Origin: Dipylidium caninum
Taxonomy: Eukaryota > Platyhelminthes > Cestoda > Cyclophyllidea > Dipylidiidae
Direction: 5' to 3'
Length of the DNA stretch: 64,000 nucleotides
Assembly (NCBI GenBank): GCA_017562135.1
Contig: QEYB01001401.1
Coordinates: 62,001-126,000 of the forward strand
Shown one piece after another: positions 12,442 through 24,400 of the stretch. Position 1 is the stretch's first letter, and each line of letters begins with the position of its first letter. The position numbers and the translations under genes were made by a program. Under the pieces are notes generated by a model. It was not told the origin of the DNA. It ran no database searches and was given only the letters and a program-made list of their open reading frames with translations.

Positions 12442-15400
12442 CTGCTGCTCATAGAACTCCTCTTCTGGCTACGTCATCAACAGAAAGAGGTAATTACTTG
12501 GAAGAATAAGCGAAAAGATAAAATAACGAGGCACTTAGTCGGCACAAACTTGGACTGGGGAGGAGTCATCCGGCCTGTTCGAACCTGTCGTGTTCTATTA
12601 TACAAAGTGGACAAAAAAGCATACTCATAATAACAATAACTCAAACTTATTTAAACTGCCTATTTGACAAGAACGCCTTTTCTGAATTTCTTTCGCTACT
12701 TTTGTTACTCTGGCCTTATTTTCATTTGAGTTACCCGAAGGGAGTGACAGAATTCCGGGGGCTCGCCACTGTCTGACGTGACTAAACGTTTCTGAAAGTG
12801 GTTTAAATGAGCGGTAAATTGGTGAAACGCATGGGCAGACGAGGAAGATAAAAATGTGGTAATAATAAAATTCTTACATTAGATAATTGCTTGGACGACA
12901 TTGATTTGGCGGAACTCTGTAAAGTAGAGTGTGCGATAATAATAAGCTTGATTGAAAAAGAAAACTATTTATCTCGAGAAACGCGACGCTAACACTTTAT
13001 GGGGGTGGAAAGAACAATGCCTTTTTGGCATGAGTTATAGACTTTTATTTATCTCTCCCAGGTTGCCTAGCAAACCAGCCAACTTACTATTTTCCAGAGT
13101 GCAACAGTGTGACGCTGTTGCCATACCCGATAGTCAAAAGAGTTAGTTTAACCTTGGGGCGACCAATTAAAAAGGCAACCAACAAACACGTCACACAATG
13201 GAGTCAAAAAGGTCAGCTTTAAGTATATAAGCATCAAGTTGTCCAGTAGGCAAAAGTGAAAGGCGACAGACGACTGACATAGAAAATGTAAATTAAGCTA
13301 ACCTTGGCTGAGTCTGCAAGATGTGACCGATCCTCGCAGACGAAATTGCCCGCGTCTTGCTAAATGCGTGGCCAGAATAAACGTTAGTAGACAGTGCCAG
13401 TGGAACAAAATCGCTCAAGAAGACTGCGGAGTGGGTCTATTCGCCTTACCCGCGATGGCTGTCGCGACTGAGGCACGGAGGAGCGCTACAAGATTGGGAC
13501 AAGAAGGAAGGCTTTAAGGGGACAGAAGTCAGAGAAGAATAGAGAAAAGATGAGGCAACTACACGATGATAAGGAGGCAAAGGGAGACAATGCAACGTGT
13601 GCATCGTGGAGACGATGGAACACTCAACTCTTCTGCTTACCTTCGAAGACTGCGCTAGTTGCGAGCCGTCCTCGTAGGTGTACACGTTCCGCGGCTCCTA
13701 CATCAGTCACCAGATGTATAATTGAAGAGGTCGGTGGCGGGAGGAGGTGGGTGAAGGCGAGTGAAGAACAGGCGACCTCACCTGTTGTGACGCCATTTGA
13801 GAGGATTTGGAGGAGGTCCTCTAGAGGAAAGTGATGTTCACTGAGAGGAGGCAAACTGAGAAAAGCGAGTAATTGGGACAGGTAAAATTGGTAGGAGATG
13901 GATAAGTTGACGTGGGCCTCTACCAGTCTCGACCGCCTATTCCGATTAATGTGGAGTGGAAGAATTTATGAAAGCCGTCACAAATGCAGGTGTTTGGATA
14001 AAACTGAAGGCAATTGGAGACGTATTTTGAAGTAAAAGTGGAGGTGTATCAGTTTGCCTTAACCTAAATGTGCAATCGTCTTATAATTCAATTCATAACT
14101 CAGATCTCAGAGTGAATGTAAATTCACACTAATGGTAATATATTCTTTACAAAAGTGGAGGCGTCAGATGCAGTTTGATGAATTCGAGAGGATAAGAACA
14201 TTGCTCGCAGTGAGTAAAAGCCTCACCTGTGTCATTAAACGTGATAACTTCGTGGAGGATTCCTAGCAAAGGTGGGTTGTCAGTAGTATAATATTGACAT
14301 AAACAAGAAGAAGAGGGTCTACAGTACTTTGGCCAAGAGTGCAAATTCCGAGGACTTCTGGCCTTTACAGGTAGGCGTAAGTTGCTAAAGACGTTAAAGG
14401 GTAGTGTGGATAAGCGTGAGAGCTGGAGAAGGCACGCCTCCAATTGCCACCAACAAGTGCTCACCTGCAACGCAGACTGAGAGTCCCTTTTGGAAGATGG
14501 CTAAAAATAGTACAAATTTGTCCGATGCATAGCTTGAAGAAGTAAGCTTGCGCTAAGCGGAATGAGGTAAAAGGAAAGTTTTATGAAGTTAGGACAAAGC
14601 CTTGACATACCCTTGTCGTTTCAGCCAAAGCGGAGCATCCATCGACGTTACACGTATCCGGATTCTGCTAAAAGAAGCACAGAGAAGGGGAATGCAGAGA
14701 GCTCACCCCTTATAAAACAATACTTGACAATCAAGTCCCCTCACCTGCTCTGAGACCCGCGATCCTCTCGCCGACGTTCGCTACAATGCACCACCACAAT
14801 TACCACGTGTCCGAGCAGACAGCACGGATTAGACTAGAGCAATTCAGACTGCACTCGACCAGACTGGACTGAAGTAGAGGGGAGGAGGAGTGGAGAGGAG
14901 GAGAGAGGAGTTACAATCACCCTGCTTGATTCAACGAATTCCGAACAACCCTCGCATTGGCACGCGCCCAAGGCTTGCTGAAACACACGCGCATGGAGGT
15001 AGTGGTGGCAGGGAAGAGAGAAATGTCAGAGAGACCAGACGACATACTCACCTGCGACGACAATCGAGGGCTTTGGGCGGAGGATTTCTACAAACAGTGG
15101 ACATGTGGTACACGGTTAGAGTGGCGAGGACGAGTGCTCCAAAAGAAAGACGGTTAGTGTGTACTCGGCCGACACGATGCAACTGGGTGGACGAGAAGGA
15201 GGCGAGAGGGAGAAGAGGTGGAGTGGCATGAGGAGTCAATCGGCCTTCGCGGCCACTCACCTGAGTCAAGGATTCAGGTCCTCTCGCGGAGGAGCGCTAA
15301 AGGTGGGTGCAAAGTGTGAGGTTTCGTCGCTAGTCGAGGTTAGGCGACTCGTCGTGCAGTGAAAAATGTGAGGAAGGAAGGAAAGTCACAATTTACCATG

Positions 15401-18400
15401 GTACTATCGAGGAATTCGGAGCAACCCTCGCATTTGTATGTGTCCATGCTCTCCTAAAATTATTGCGGCACATACAGCCATCCTAGTGAGTCCAGGGTAA
15501 CAAGCATCTACTAATAATTGCAACCCCGACAGCCTCACCTACACTGTAACAAAATATGCAAAAGGAAAATATCTTTAAAAATCAGTTATTTTTCGTGCCA
15601 ACCTTATGTGCTTCCGCGAATTTGGAGCATCTCTCGCATGTCCATGTACCTGAGTGGTGCAGCTAAAATGGATCACCCTGGTAAAGATGGAAAACTACAT
15701 GGAGTCATGGGAATAAACATTCAAAGATGTCCTCACCTGCGATGCAGATTGGGAGGATCTCGTGGAGGTTCGCTAAAGATCAAAATAAAAGTGGGCGCTA
15801 TTTCGGCAAATTAGATGCAATTAAAAGGAGGAAGAATATCGACGATAAAGTGGCTTGGAGTGCTTGCAAGGCATTCTCTTGTTCTCCTTTGTTGTCTTGA
15901 CAAACTCAATGTAATCTTAGCAGTAATACACACCGTGACTTGCCTTAATTCCGCAATAGGCGGACAATTTAGTGGGGCTCAGTAGAGAAGCGAGAGCTCC
16001 TGATTCCCTGATAGCAGTGGTGTAGAAGCCTTACCTTTTCTAATTAAAACGAATCTTTCCTAATGAACTTCTGCAACGGTTTTACAGTCACGCAGTTGAG
16101 CAGACTCATCAACAATTCGGTCAAAGTACTCGCATTACGCCTGGTCCTTTTGACACCACTCTCAAAGTTACATGAAATAAGGATTTCGTTGACAACCAGA
16201 CATCCTCTTTCTTACCTTAAAGGTTTCCTGTTTCGCGTCACATGCATTCTACAATTTTTTTGAAACAACAATGTCAAGTGAGATGCTAAGTTAGAAAGCA
16301 ATAAAGGTGATAGTCAAGGCACCCAGTTATTCTCCTTCAAATCTACCGCCTTCCTTCTGCGTGGCCGAAAATGGTTCCGTTTATTTCCTTTTTAGCAAAT
16401 GGTAATACGAAGTTTAACCAGAGAAGGATGATTTTTCAACAGCCTTACCAATTTAGAGTCCGACTTCTGAGATTTCGAGATTTGCTGAAAGAACAAAGTG
16501 GTGAAATGCCCACCTCCCCGCGGTTTATCCGTAACTCAACGACAGTACACATGATGCAGCCTACCCTAGAAGATCGTCGTCGTTGAGAGGACAGTCTTGC
16601 GAACTTCTACAAGCGAAAAAGCGTGTGCACACAAAGTCAAAGTTTTCTTTTGTTTTCGGAGTAGGGAGACAAGGAAGCAATCATAATTTTAGGCAAAAAC
16701 ACGGTTTGACCCAAGGATACTATGCGAATGTAGTTAATAAACGCAGGCAACACATGTTATGAGCCATCCACTTGTTTGAAAAATCCCAAAAAAGTATAAA
16801 TTTCCCGGAGTGTTAAATTTAAGACAGTCGAGAACGCACAACCCTTAGCTCTGTTGTCTTTGTCTTCGTGTCCATCGCATTCACTTGGCCAAAGGAGGTT
16901 TTGTTAGTGTTAGGTTTCAGTCACGAATTACTTATTAGGTTCTTACGATAAGTTAAAAGATTACTATCATTTCAGTATTCTTAAAAGCGCTTTCCGAAAA
17001 CATTAAACGGGAAATACGTGGTTGAGGTCACTCTCGGTTAAGAATTGGAGAGCGACTTTAAGGGCAAGAGAGGAGTGGAGGAGGAAATACCTCATCCAAA
17101 GTTGATTCGTGGGAGGATTCTCGAGATGCCTGAAAAGTGGGAAAGGTGAGACTGTTGGGAAAACAAAGTTTAAGACGTAGATCTCCGGAGTACCTTTGGA
17201 AGAGGGGTGGGTGCCGAGTCTTTCGATGTTCCCTAAAATGTAAGATACGAAACACAATACTGGAAAAATTTCAGCATTTTGGTAGAAAAATACTAAAAAG
17301 GAGATTCGAAGCGCAACAGACCGGTACCTTTACGGATTCAGCCAAAGCGGAGCATCCATCGACGTTACACGTATCCGGATTCTGATAAAAAAGAAACACA
17401 CAGGAGGGGAATGCAGAGAACTCACCCCTATAAAACAGTACCTTGACAATCAAGACCCCTCACCTGCTCTGAGACCCGCGATCCTCTCGCCGACGTTCGC
17501 TACAATGCACCACTACAATTACCACATGTCCGAGCAGACAGCACGGATTAGACAGAGCAATTCAGACTGCACTAGACTAGACTGGACTGAAGTAGAGGGG
17601 GAGGAAGGCAGTGGAGAGGAGAGGAGAGGAGAGGAGAGGGAGAGTTACAATCACCCTGCTTGATTCAACGAATTCCGAACAACCCTCGCATTGGCACGCG
17701 CCCAAGGCTTGCTGAAACACACGCACGTGAAGGTAGTGGTGGCAGGAAGAGAGATGAGGTGGCAGACTAGAGAACTGCCACAGCGACCAGACGATATGCT
17801 CACCTGTGACAACAATCGAGGGCTTTGGCGGAGGAATTTCTACAAACAGCGGACATGTGGTACACAGTTAGAGTGGCGAGGATGAGTGCTCCAAAAGAAA
17901 GACGGTTAGTGTGCACTCGGCTGACACGGTGCAACGGGCGGACGAGAAGGAGGCGAGAGGGAGAGGAGGTGGAATGGAATGAGGAGTCAATCGGCCTTCG
18001 CGGCCACTCACCTGAGTCAAGGATTCAGGTCCTCTCGCGGAGGAGCGCTAAAGGTGGGTGCAAAGTGTGAGGTTTCGTCGCTAGTCGAGGTTAGGCGACT
18101 CGTCGTGCAGTGAAAAATGTGAGGAAGGAAGGAAAGTCACAATTTACCATGGTACTATCGAGGAATTCAAAGCAACCCTCGCAGTTGCATGCGCTTGGTT
18201 GCGACTTAATGAAATAATTAAATATATTTGGCCAATTGAATTTTAAGCACATTAATAAACGAGGAACGTCTAACGTAAATATCACCTACCGGAGAAATAG
18301 GTTTGGACTCATAATTTGAACTTTTCTGAAAAGGCAAGTATTTTAATTACTAAGTAATTCACAAAGTAGAAAGTGATAAACAACGGTGCTCGGTGTATAC

Positions 18401-21400
18401 CCTGGGCGATTCTGATGACCCAGGATAGCCTTCCCAGTTGCCCGTGTTTGGATGTTTCTGAAGTGTTGACAAGAGACATCCACTGTTAGAATTCATTTAG
18501 AAAAAGTAATCGCCATATTAAGCAGTCGGCGTAGATTCCCTTACCAGCGAAGATACTTGCGATGACCTCTTTCGTGGCCTCTGAAATGTTAAACGAAAAT
18601 AAAATTTAGTGGGGCATGAAAATAAAACAGAACAGAAGAAGAAAAGATCACGTGGGGAACTTATATCAGCATTTTAGTACCATCGCAGATTCGTCGTTAT
18701 AGGGGCATTCCTCGCAAGTGCATTTGACTGCGTCTTGCTAAATGCGTGGCCAGAATAAACGTTAGTAGACAGTGCCAGTGGAACAAAATCGCTCAAGAAG
18801 ACTGCGGAGTGGGTCTATTCGCCTTACCCGCGATGGCTGTCGCGACTGAGGCACGGAGGAGCGCTACAAGATTGACAGAAGACAGAGAAGAAATAGAGGG
18901 GAGATGAGGCATCGACGCGATGATAATGAGGCAAATGAAAGCAATGCAATGTGTGCATCGTGGAGACGATGGAACACTCAATCTTCATACCCACCTTCGA
19001 AGACTGTGCCAATTGCGGGTCGTCCTCGTAGTTGTAAGCGTTCCGCGGTCCTACACCAGTCACGAGATGTACAGTTGAAGAGGTCGACGGCAAGAGGAAT
19101 TGGGTGAAAATCGAGTGAAGAACAGAAGACCTCACCTGTTGTGAAGCCATTTGAGAGGATTTGGAGGAGGTCCTCTAGAGGCAAATTGACACAAGCAAGT
19201 GTAGGGACATACAAAATTGTTTTGGAATGGGTGAGTTGACCTTGGCATCTACCAGGTTTTTGATCGCCTCTTCTGATCGTTTGGGCCAAAGAATTCGGAG
19301 GTGCCATCACAAATGTAGGTGTTTTGGATAAAATGAAGGCAATAGGTGAGGAGAAACGAGGAGAGAAAGGCGGATGGTGGAGAAGCGAGTATAGAGGCCA
19401 GTAGCGAAGAGGAGAGAGGCGAGAGGAGGATTAGAGAGAAGAGAAATGGGATGAGATGAGATGAGATGAGGAAATGGGACGATAAGAATGAGGCTAATGG
19501 AAGCAGTGCAATGTGTGCATCGTGGGGACGGTGAAAATACCCAACCCTCATGCCTACCTTCGAAGACTGCGCTAGTTGCGAGCCGTCCTCGTAGGTTGTA
19601 AACGTTCCGCGGCTCCTACACCAGACACGAGATGTACAGTTGAAGAGGTCGATGGGCAAAAGCGAGTGAAGAACAGAAGACCTCACCTGTTGTGATGCCA
19701 TTTGAGAGGATTTGGAGGAGGTCCTCTAGAGGAAGACAAAGGGCAATGAATGGAGGCAAACTGAGAAAAGCAAGTATAGGGAGAGATAAAATTTGTTGGT
19801 GATGAACTATTTGACGAGGACTTCTACCAGTTTTTGACGGCCTATTCCGCTTAATGGAGTAGAAGAATTAGTGGGAGCCATCACAAACCCAAGTGCTTTG
19901 GATAAAACTGAAGGCAATATTACAAAAGAGGCGGCTAGGGGAGAAGCGAGAAGGGAAGAACAGAGGAGAGATGAGGCAACTACACGATGATAATGAGGCT
20001 AACAGAAGCAATGCAATGTATGCATCGTGGAGTTGACGAAATACCCAACTCTCATGCCCACCTTGGAAGACTGCGCGAGTTGCGAGCCGTCCTCGTAGTT
20101 GTACACGTTCTGCGGCTCCTATACCAGTCACCAAATCCACAGTTGAAGAGGTTGGCCGCAGGAGGTGATTAAAAGCGAGTGAAGAACAGAAGACCTCACC
20201 TGTTGTGACGCCATTTGAGAGGATTTGGAGGAGACCCCCTAGAGGAAATGATGTTCAATCAGAGGAGGCAAACGGAGAAAAGAGGAGTGGGGACAGATAA
20301 AATTGGTTAAGGGTGGGTTAGTTGACTTGGACGTCTACCAGGTTCGACCGCCAATTCTGATTAATGGAGCGGAAAATTTCGGACGTGTAGTAAAAAATAC
20401 AAGTGTTTGGCTAAAATCGAAAGCAATTGGAGAGCATATGCCATTAGAGGTGAGGCTAATAGAGGAGACGATTATAGGAAAGGAGACGAGAAGAGCAAAG
20501 GGGAGGGGAGATGAGGCGACGACACAATGATAATGAGGCTAATGGAGGCAAATGGAAGAGATGCAACGCATGCATGGCGAAGAAGATGAAACACACAACC
20601 TTCATGCCCACCTTCGAAGACTGTGCCAATTGCGGGTCGTCCTCGTAGTTGTAAGCGTTCCGCGGGTCCTACACCAGTCACCAGAGAGGTACAGTTGAAG
20701 AGGTCGACGGCAAAGAGGTTGGGTGAAATCGAGTGAAGAACAGGCGACCTCACCTGTTGTGAAGCCATTTGAGAGGATTTTGAGGAGGTCCTCTAGAGGC
20801 AAATTGACACAAGCAAGTGTAGGGACATACAAAATTGTTTTGGAATGGGTGAGTTGACCTTGGCATCTACCAGGTTTGATCGCCTCTTCTGATTTGGGCC
20901 AAAGAATTCGGAGGTGCCATCACAAATGCAGGTGTTTAGATGAAACTGAAGGCAATAGGTGAGGAAAGGCGAGGAGAGAGGAGGCGGCTAGAGGAGAAGC
21001 GAGTATAGAGGCTAGTAGCGAAGAGGAGAGAGGCGAGAGGAGAGTAGAGAGAGGAGAAAATGGGATTAGATGAGATGAGATGAGGAAATGGGACGATAAG
21101 AATGAGGCTAATGGAAGCAGTGCAATGTGTGCATCGTGGGGACGGTGAAATACCCAACCCTCATGCCTACCTTCGAAGACTGCGCTAGTTGCGAGCCGTC
21201 CTCGTAGGTGTAAACGTTCCGCGGCTCCTACACCAGACACGATATGTATAGTTGAAGAGGTAGATGGGCGAAAGCGAGTGAAGAACAGAAGACCTCACCT
21301 GTTGTGACACCATTTGAGAGGATTTTGAGGAGGACCTTAGAGGAAAGCAAAGGGCAATACCCGTCACAAACGCAAGTGTTTGGAAAAACTGAAAGCAATA

Positions 21401-24400
21401 GGACAGGAAGGCGACTAGGGGAGAGGAGAGTAGAGAGGCAGTAGCGGAGAGAGGAAAGGAGACACTATGATAATGAGGCAAATGCAAGCAGTGTCCACCT
21501 TGGAAGACTGCGCTAGTTGCGAGCCGTCCTCGTAGGTGTACACGTTCCGTGGCTCCTACACCAGTCACGAAATGTACAGTTGAGGAGATCGGTGGCAGGA
21601 GGTGATTAAAAGCGAGTGAAAAACAGGAGACCTCACCTGTTGTGACGCCATTTGAGAGGATTTTGAGGAGGTCCTCTAGAGACAAATTGACACAGGCAAG
21701 TGTAGGGCGAGATAAAATTGGTTATGGGTGAATTAGTTTACCTGGGCCTTTACCTGTTTCGACCGCCTCTTCTGATCATTTGGGTCAAAGAATTCGGAGG
21801 AGCCGCCACAAGTGCAAATGTTTGGATATTGCTGAAGACAAGAACAAACATTTCTTTAAATTAAAGAAATGGATGAAGGAAAGAGTATCTGCGATTGACG
21901 TGTCAGTCCGCCTCACCTTTGATGTCGATTGAGATAATTTCGTAGAGTTCCGCTGAAGCTGAAATTCCTCTCGTTCTTTTTCATCAATAAATATTTATTA
22001 AACGTTCAACAGGGAAACAGGCTAACCTCTTCGGGGTCATTCTCGTCTCCATTTATCCTAGTTGATGCAGCGAATTCCTCACCTTCATCGGGGATGCAGG
22101 TGCTAAGGTGCTGTTAAGGGTAATAAGCATACTCGTTGGTCATCCCACCTTTTAAGCTACGGTCTCAACTCACTATGTGGACTATTCAAACGGTGAATGA
22201 GCTTATTTCACAGCGGATGGATACAGAAAGCACTGAAAACACGTTTCTTAAATACTCGAGCAAGTTGAAATCCTTCCCATGAACTCTGATTATCTGAAGA
22301 ATTCCCCAGTTAAAACATATGGTAAACATTTTCTGCAAAACTTAAGTTCGAGTCGTATGGCTCACATCAAAGTGTCTTGCCTTCAATCCCAGTTGAATGT
22401 ATTTGTGTGATGATCGTTATATAAGGACGAGTTTACAGTGATAAGAGGTGGAACATTCATTCCAGCATGCTAGTGTGCATTCTTTTTCTGTGCACTAAGT
22501 ATTGAACCTCACGGCGGTACAAATGCTGGCTTACCGAGATCTTCATTATCACCGAATATTTGAGCAATTTAACAATGAACTAATCACCTGTGACTTGGAA
22601 GTCCGGTTCCCGGGTTTCATGGAAAACCTCTGCATTAGAAAATACGCATTTCATTTTCCTACATGTGCGGGACTTTGAATAAGGTCACTCATTTAATCAT
22701 TTACAAATTATCCTTCTGTACAGTTATTAGAACTGACGAGAGCTACGTAAGTAAGTATAGTAAGTAGAGCCCTCACTTTAGAACAGGGATGTTGTTCCTC
22801 CTCTTCATCCTGCAAGGTAAACAGTTCTATTAAAGAATCATTATTACAAAGGAATAATTATCGTTAAATCTGGTTACTTCTTTGTTGATAATGCAGGGGT
22901 TTTAAATCCTCGTCAGCGCCTTTTCCTACATAGCTCTAAGGGTCATTAACTTAAGGGCTAAGGAGCCGGAAAGCCAAAACATTTTCTCAATGCACAATAA
23001 CGTGAGTAAACAGCACCTCCTCAATTAGTGCAGTGTATATTGAATCCACAGTGAACTATTCTTCATTAAATAAGTTGAAAATGTCTATGCTCACGAATGA
23101 AATCAGACTAGAGCTCTTGTAGTGGCTCGACGAAACTGATATTACGTGTGAATTGGCGGTAAAAAGGACGCTTACCTCTACATCCTCCAATTCTTGGTAG
23201 TAATCGTGTTGATGTGAAGGACGGTGGCTTAATTATGCATTAGACAAAAATGGCAAATGACATCTTTTAGGCAAAAACCGAAAGTTTTCACATTGAAAGG
23301 TGTTAATGTACATCGAGTAGAACTTCAGCGGTTAAAATGGTTGCGGTTTTTGTAATACCTCCTACTAGTATGGCACTTTTTTTTTCCAAAAAAAGGGTAT
23401 TAGAAGATCAAGAGCATTTTTTTCGGGAGATTCGAGAAGTTCTCAGTACATGCAGAGGAGTTGGACGCCATTTTGCCTTTAATATAATACTCGGATAGGA
23501 GAAAGATAATTTACCCACACTTCCACTTATGCAAGTTTCATGTCCGCTAGGCTTAGAATAAGACTTTGCTTTCATACAACAAAGAACTATTTTAGGTTCT
23601 TCATAAAATTAATTGTATGAGAGCCTCAAGGAGACCTACTTTAGACGAAATGCTGTGATGGTCATATCTGTTAGAACTTCGTCTTTCATTCATCTGAGAA
23701 CAATGTCGAATATGGACGAAATAAAGTATGTATGCTATCTGGGAACTCAAAAGTCAAGATAAGTCTTAATACTGTGTGGTCATCGGTTTCAATTAGCGAT
23801 GATGAAGGAGTAATAATGTGGATTACCTCCAGAGTTTCCATATCCTCGGTTCACATTAAACTTACATCGGGAGACTCTAAGGCTTCCTCGAAATTGTCCC
23901 ACTGGTAAGAGCTGGGATTTTGCTATATGGACGGTGAAGTAAACAAATAAAGAAGTTAGAATAGATGATTGGCGTAAAGTAGGTCAGAGGGTGGAAAAGA
24001 GAAATACTTGTTGATAGCTGTCAATTAGCATCAAATCACTTGATTTAGACGAACTATATAAGAACAAACTTTGGACAAGTTGATCATCAGTGCTGATAAA
24101 GAAATTCGACAATATACCATCGACGTTGACCATTTAAAATGACGAAATTTAGTACACATCGACTCGGATAAAACAAAGTCATCCACACAACCTTTTATGC
24201 GACCTTGACCTTAAGTTTTGTTTTCTAGCTTTATCAACACCTCCCCTTATTTAACGCGAATGGTCGCAAATTTTGGTTCAAAGAATTTGAGAAAAGAGAA
24301 ATACTAACAATTAGCCCTCTGGTTCAACAATGAGCACAGAAATACCCTAGACGCTTCCATTCGTATTCAGTTAGGGGCCACGGGCCCACCTCAAAGCCGG

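Larger units (their letters stand above)
14624..15417. repeat. segmental duplication, copy 1
   Basis: Matches 17339-18168 in order and orientation, introns included, with a few indels. It carries four to five micro-exons, so exons and introns were duplicated together. Confidence 0.85.
17339..18168. repeat. segmental duplication, copy 2
   Basis: Partner of 14624-15417. It is longer, mainly from expansion of a GGAGA microsatellite and a short insertion near 17755. Confidence 0.85.
18960..21730. repeat. tandem array of about six three-exon units
   Basis: Units of roughly 350-600 bp, each with a 57-nt, a 39-nt and a 75-78-nt module in the same order, run head to tail. A further copy sits at 13.6-14.0 kb. 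Unit lengths differ because of purine-rich intron repeats such as GATGA runs near 19450 and 21065. Confidence 0.85.
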
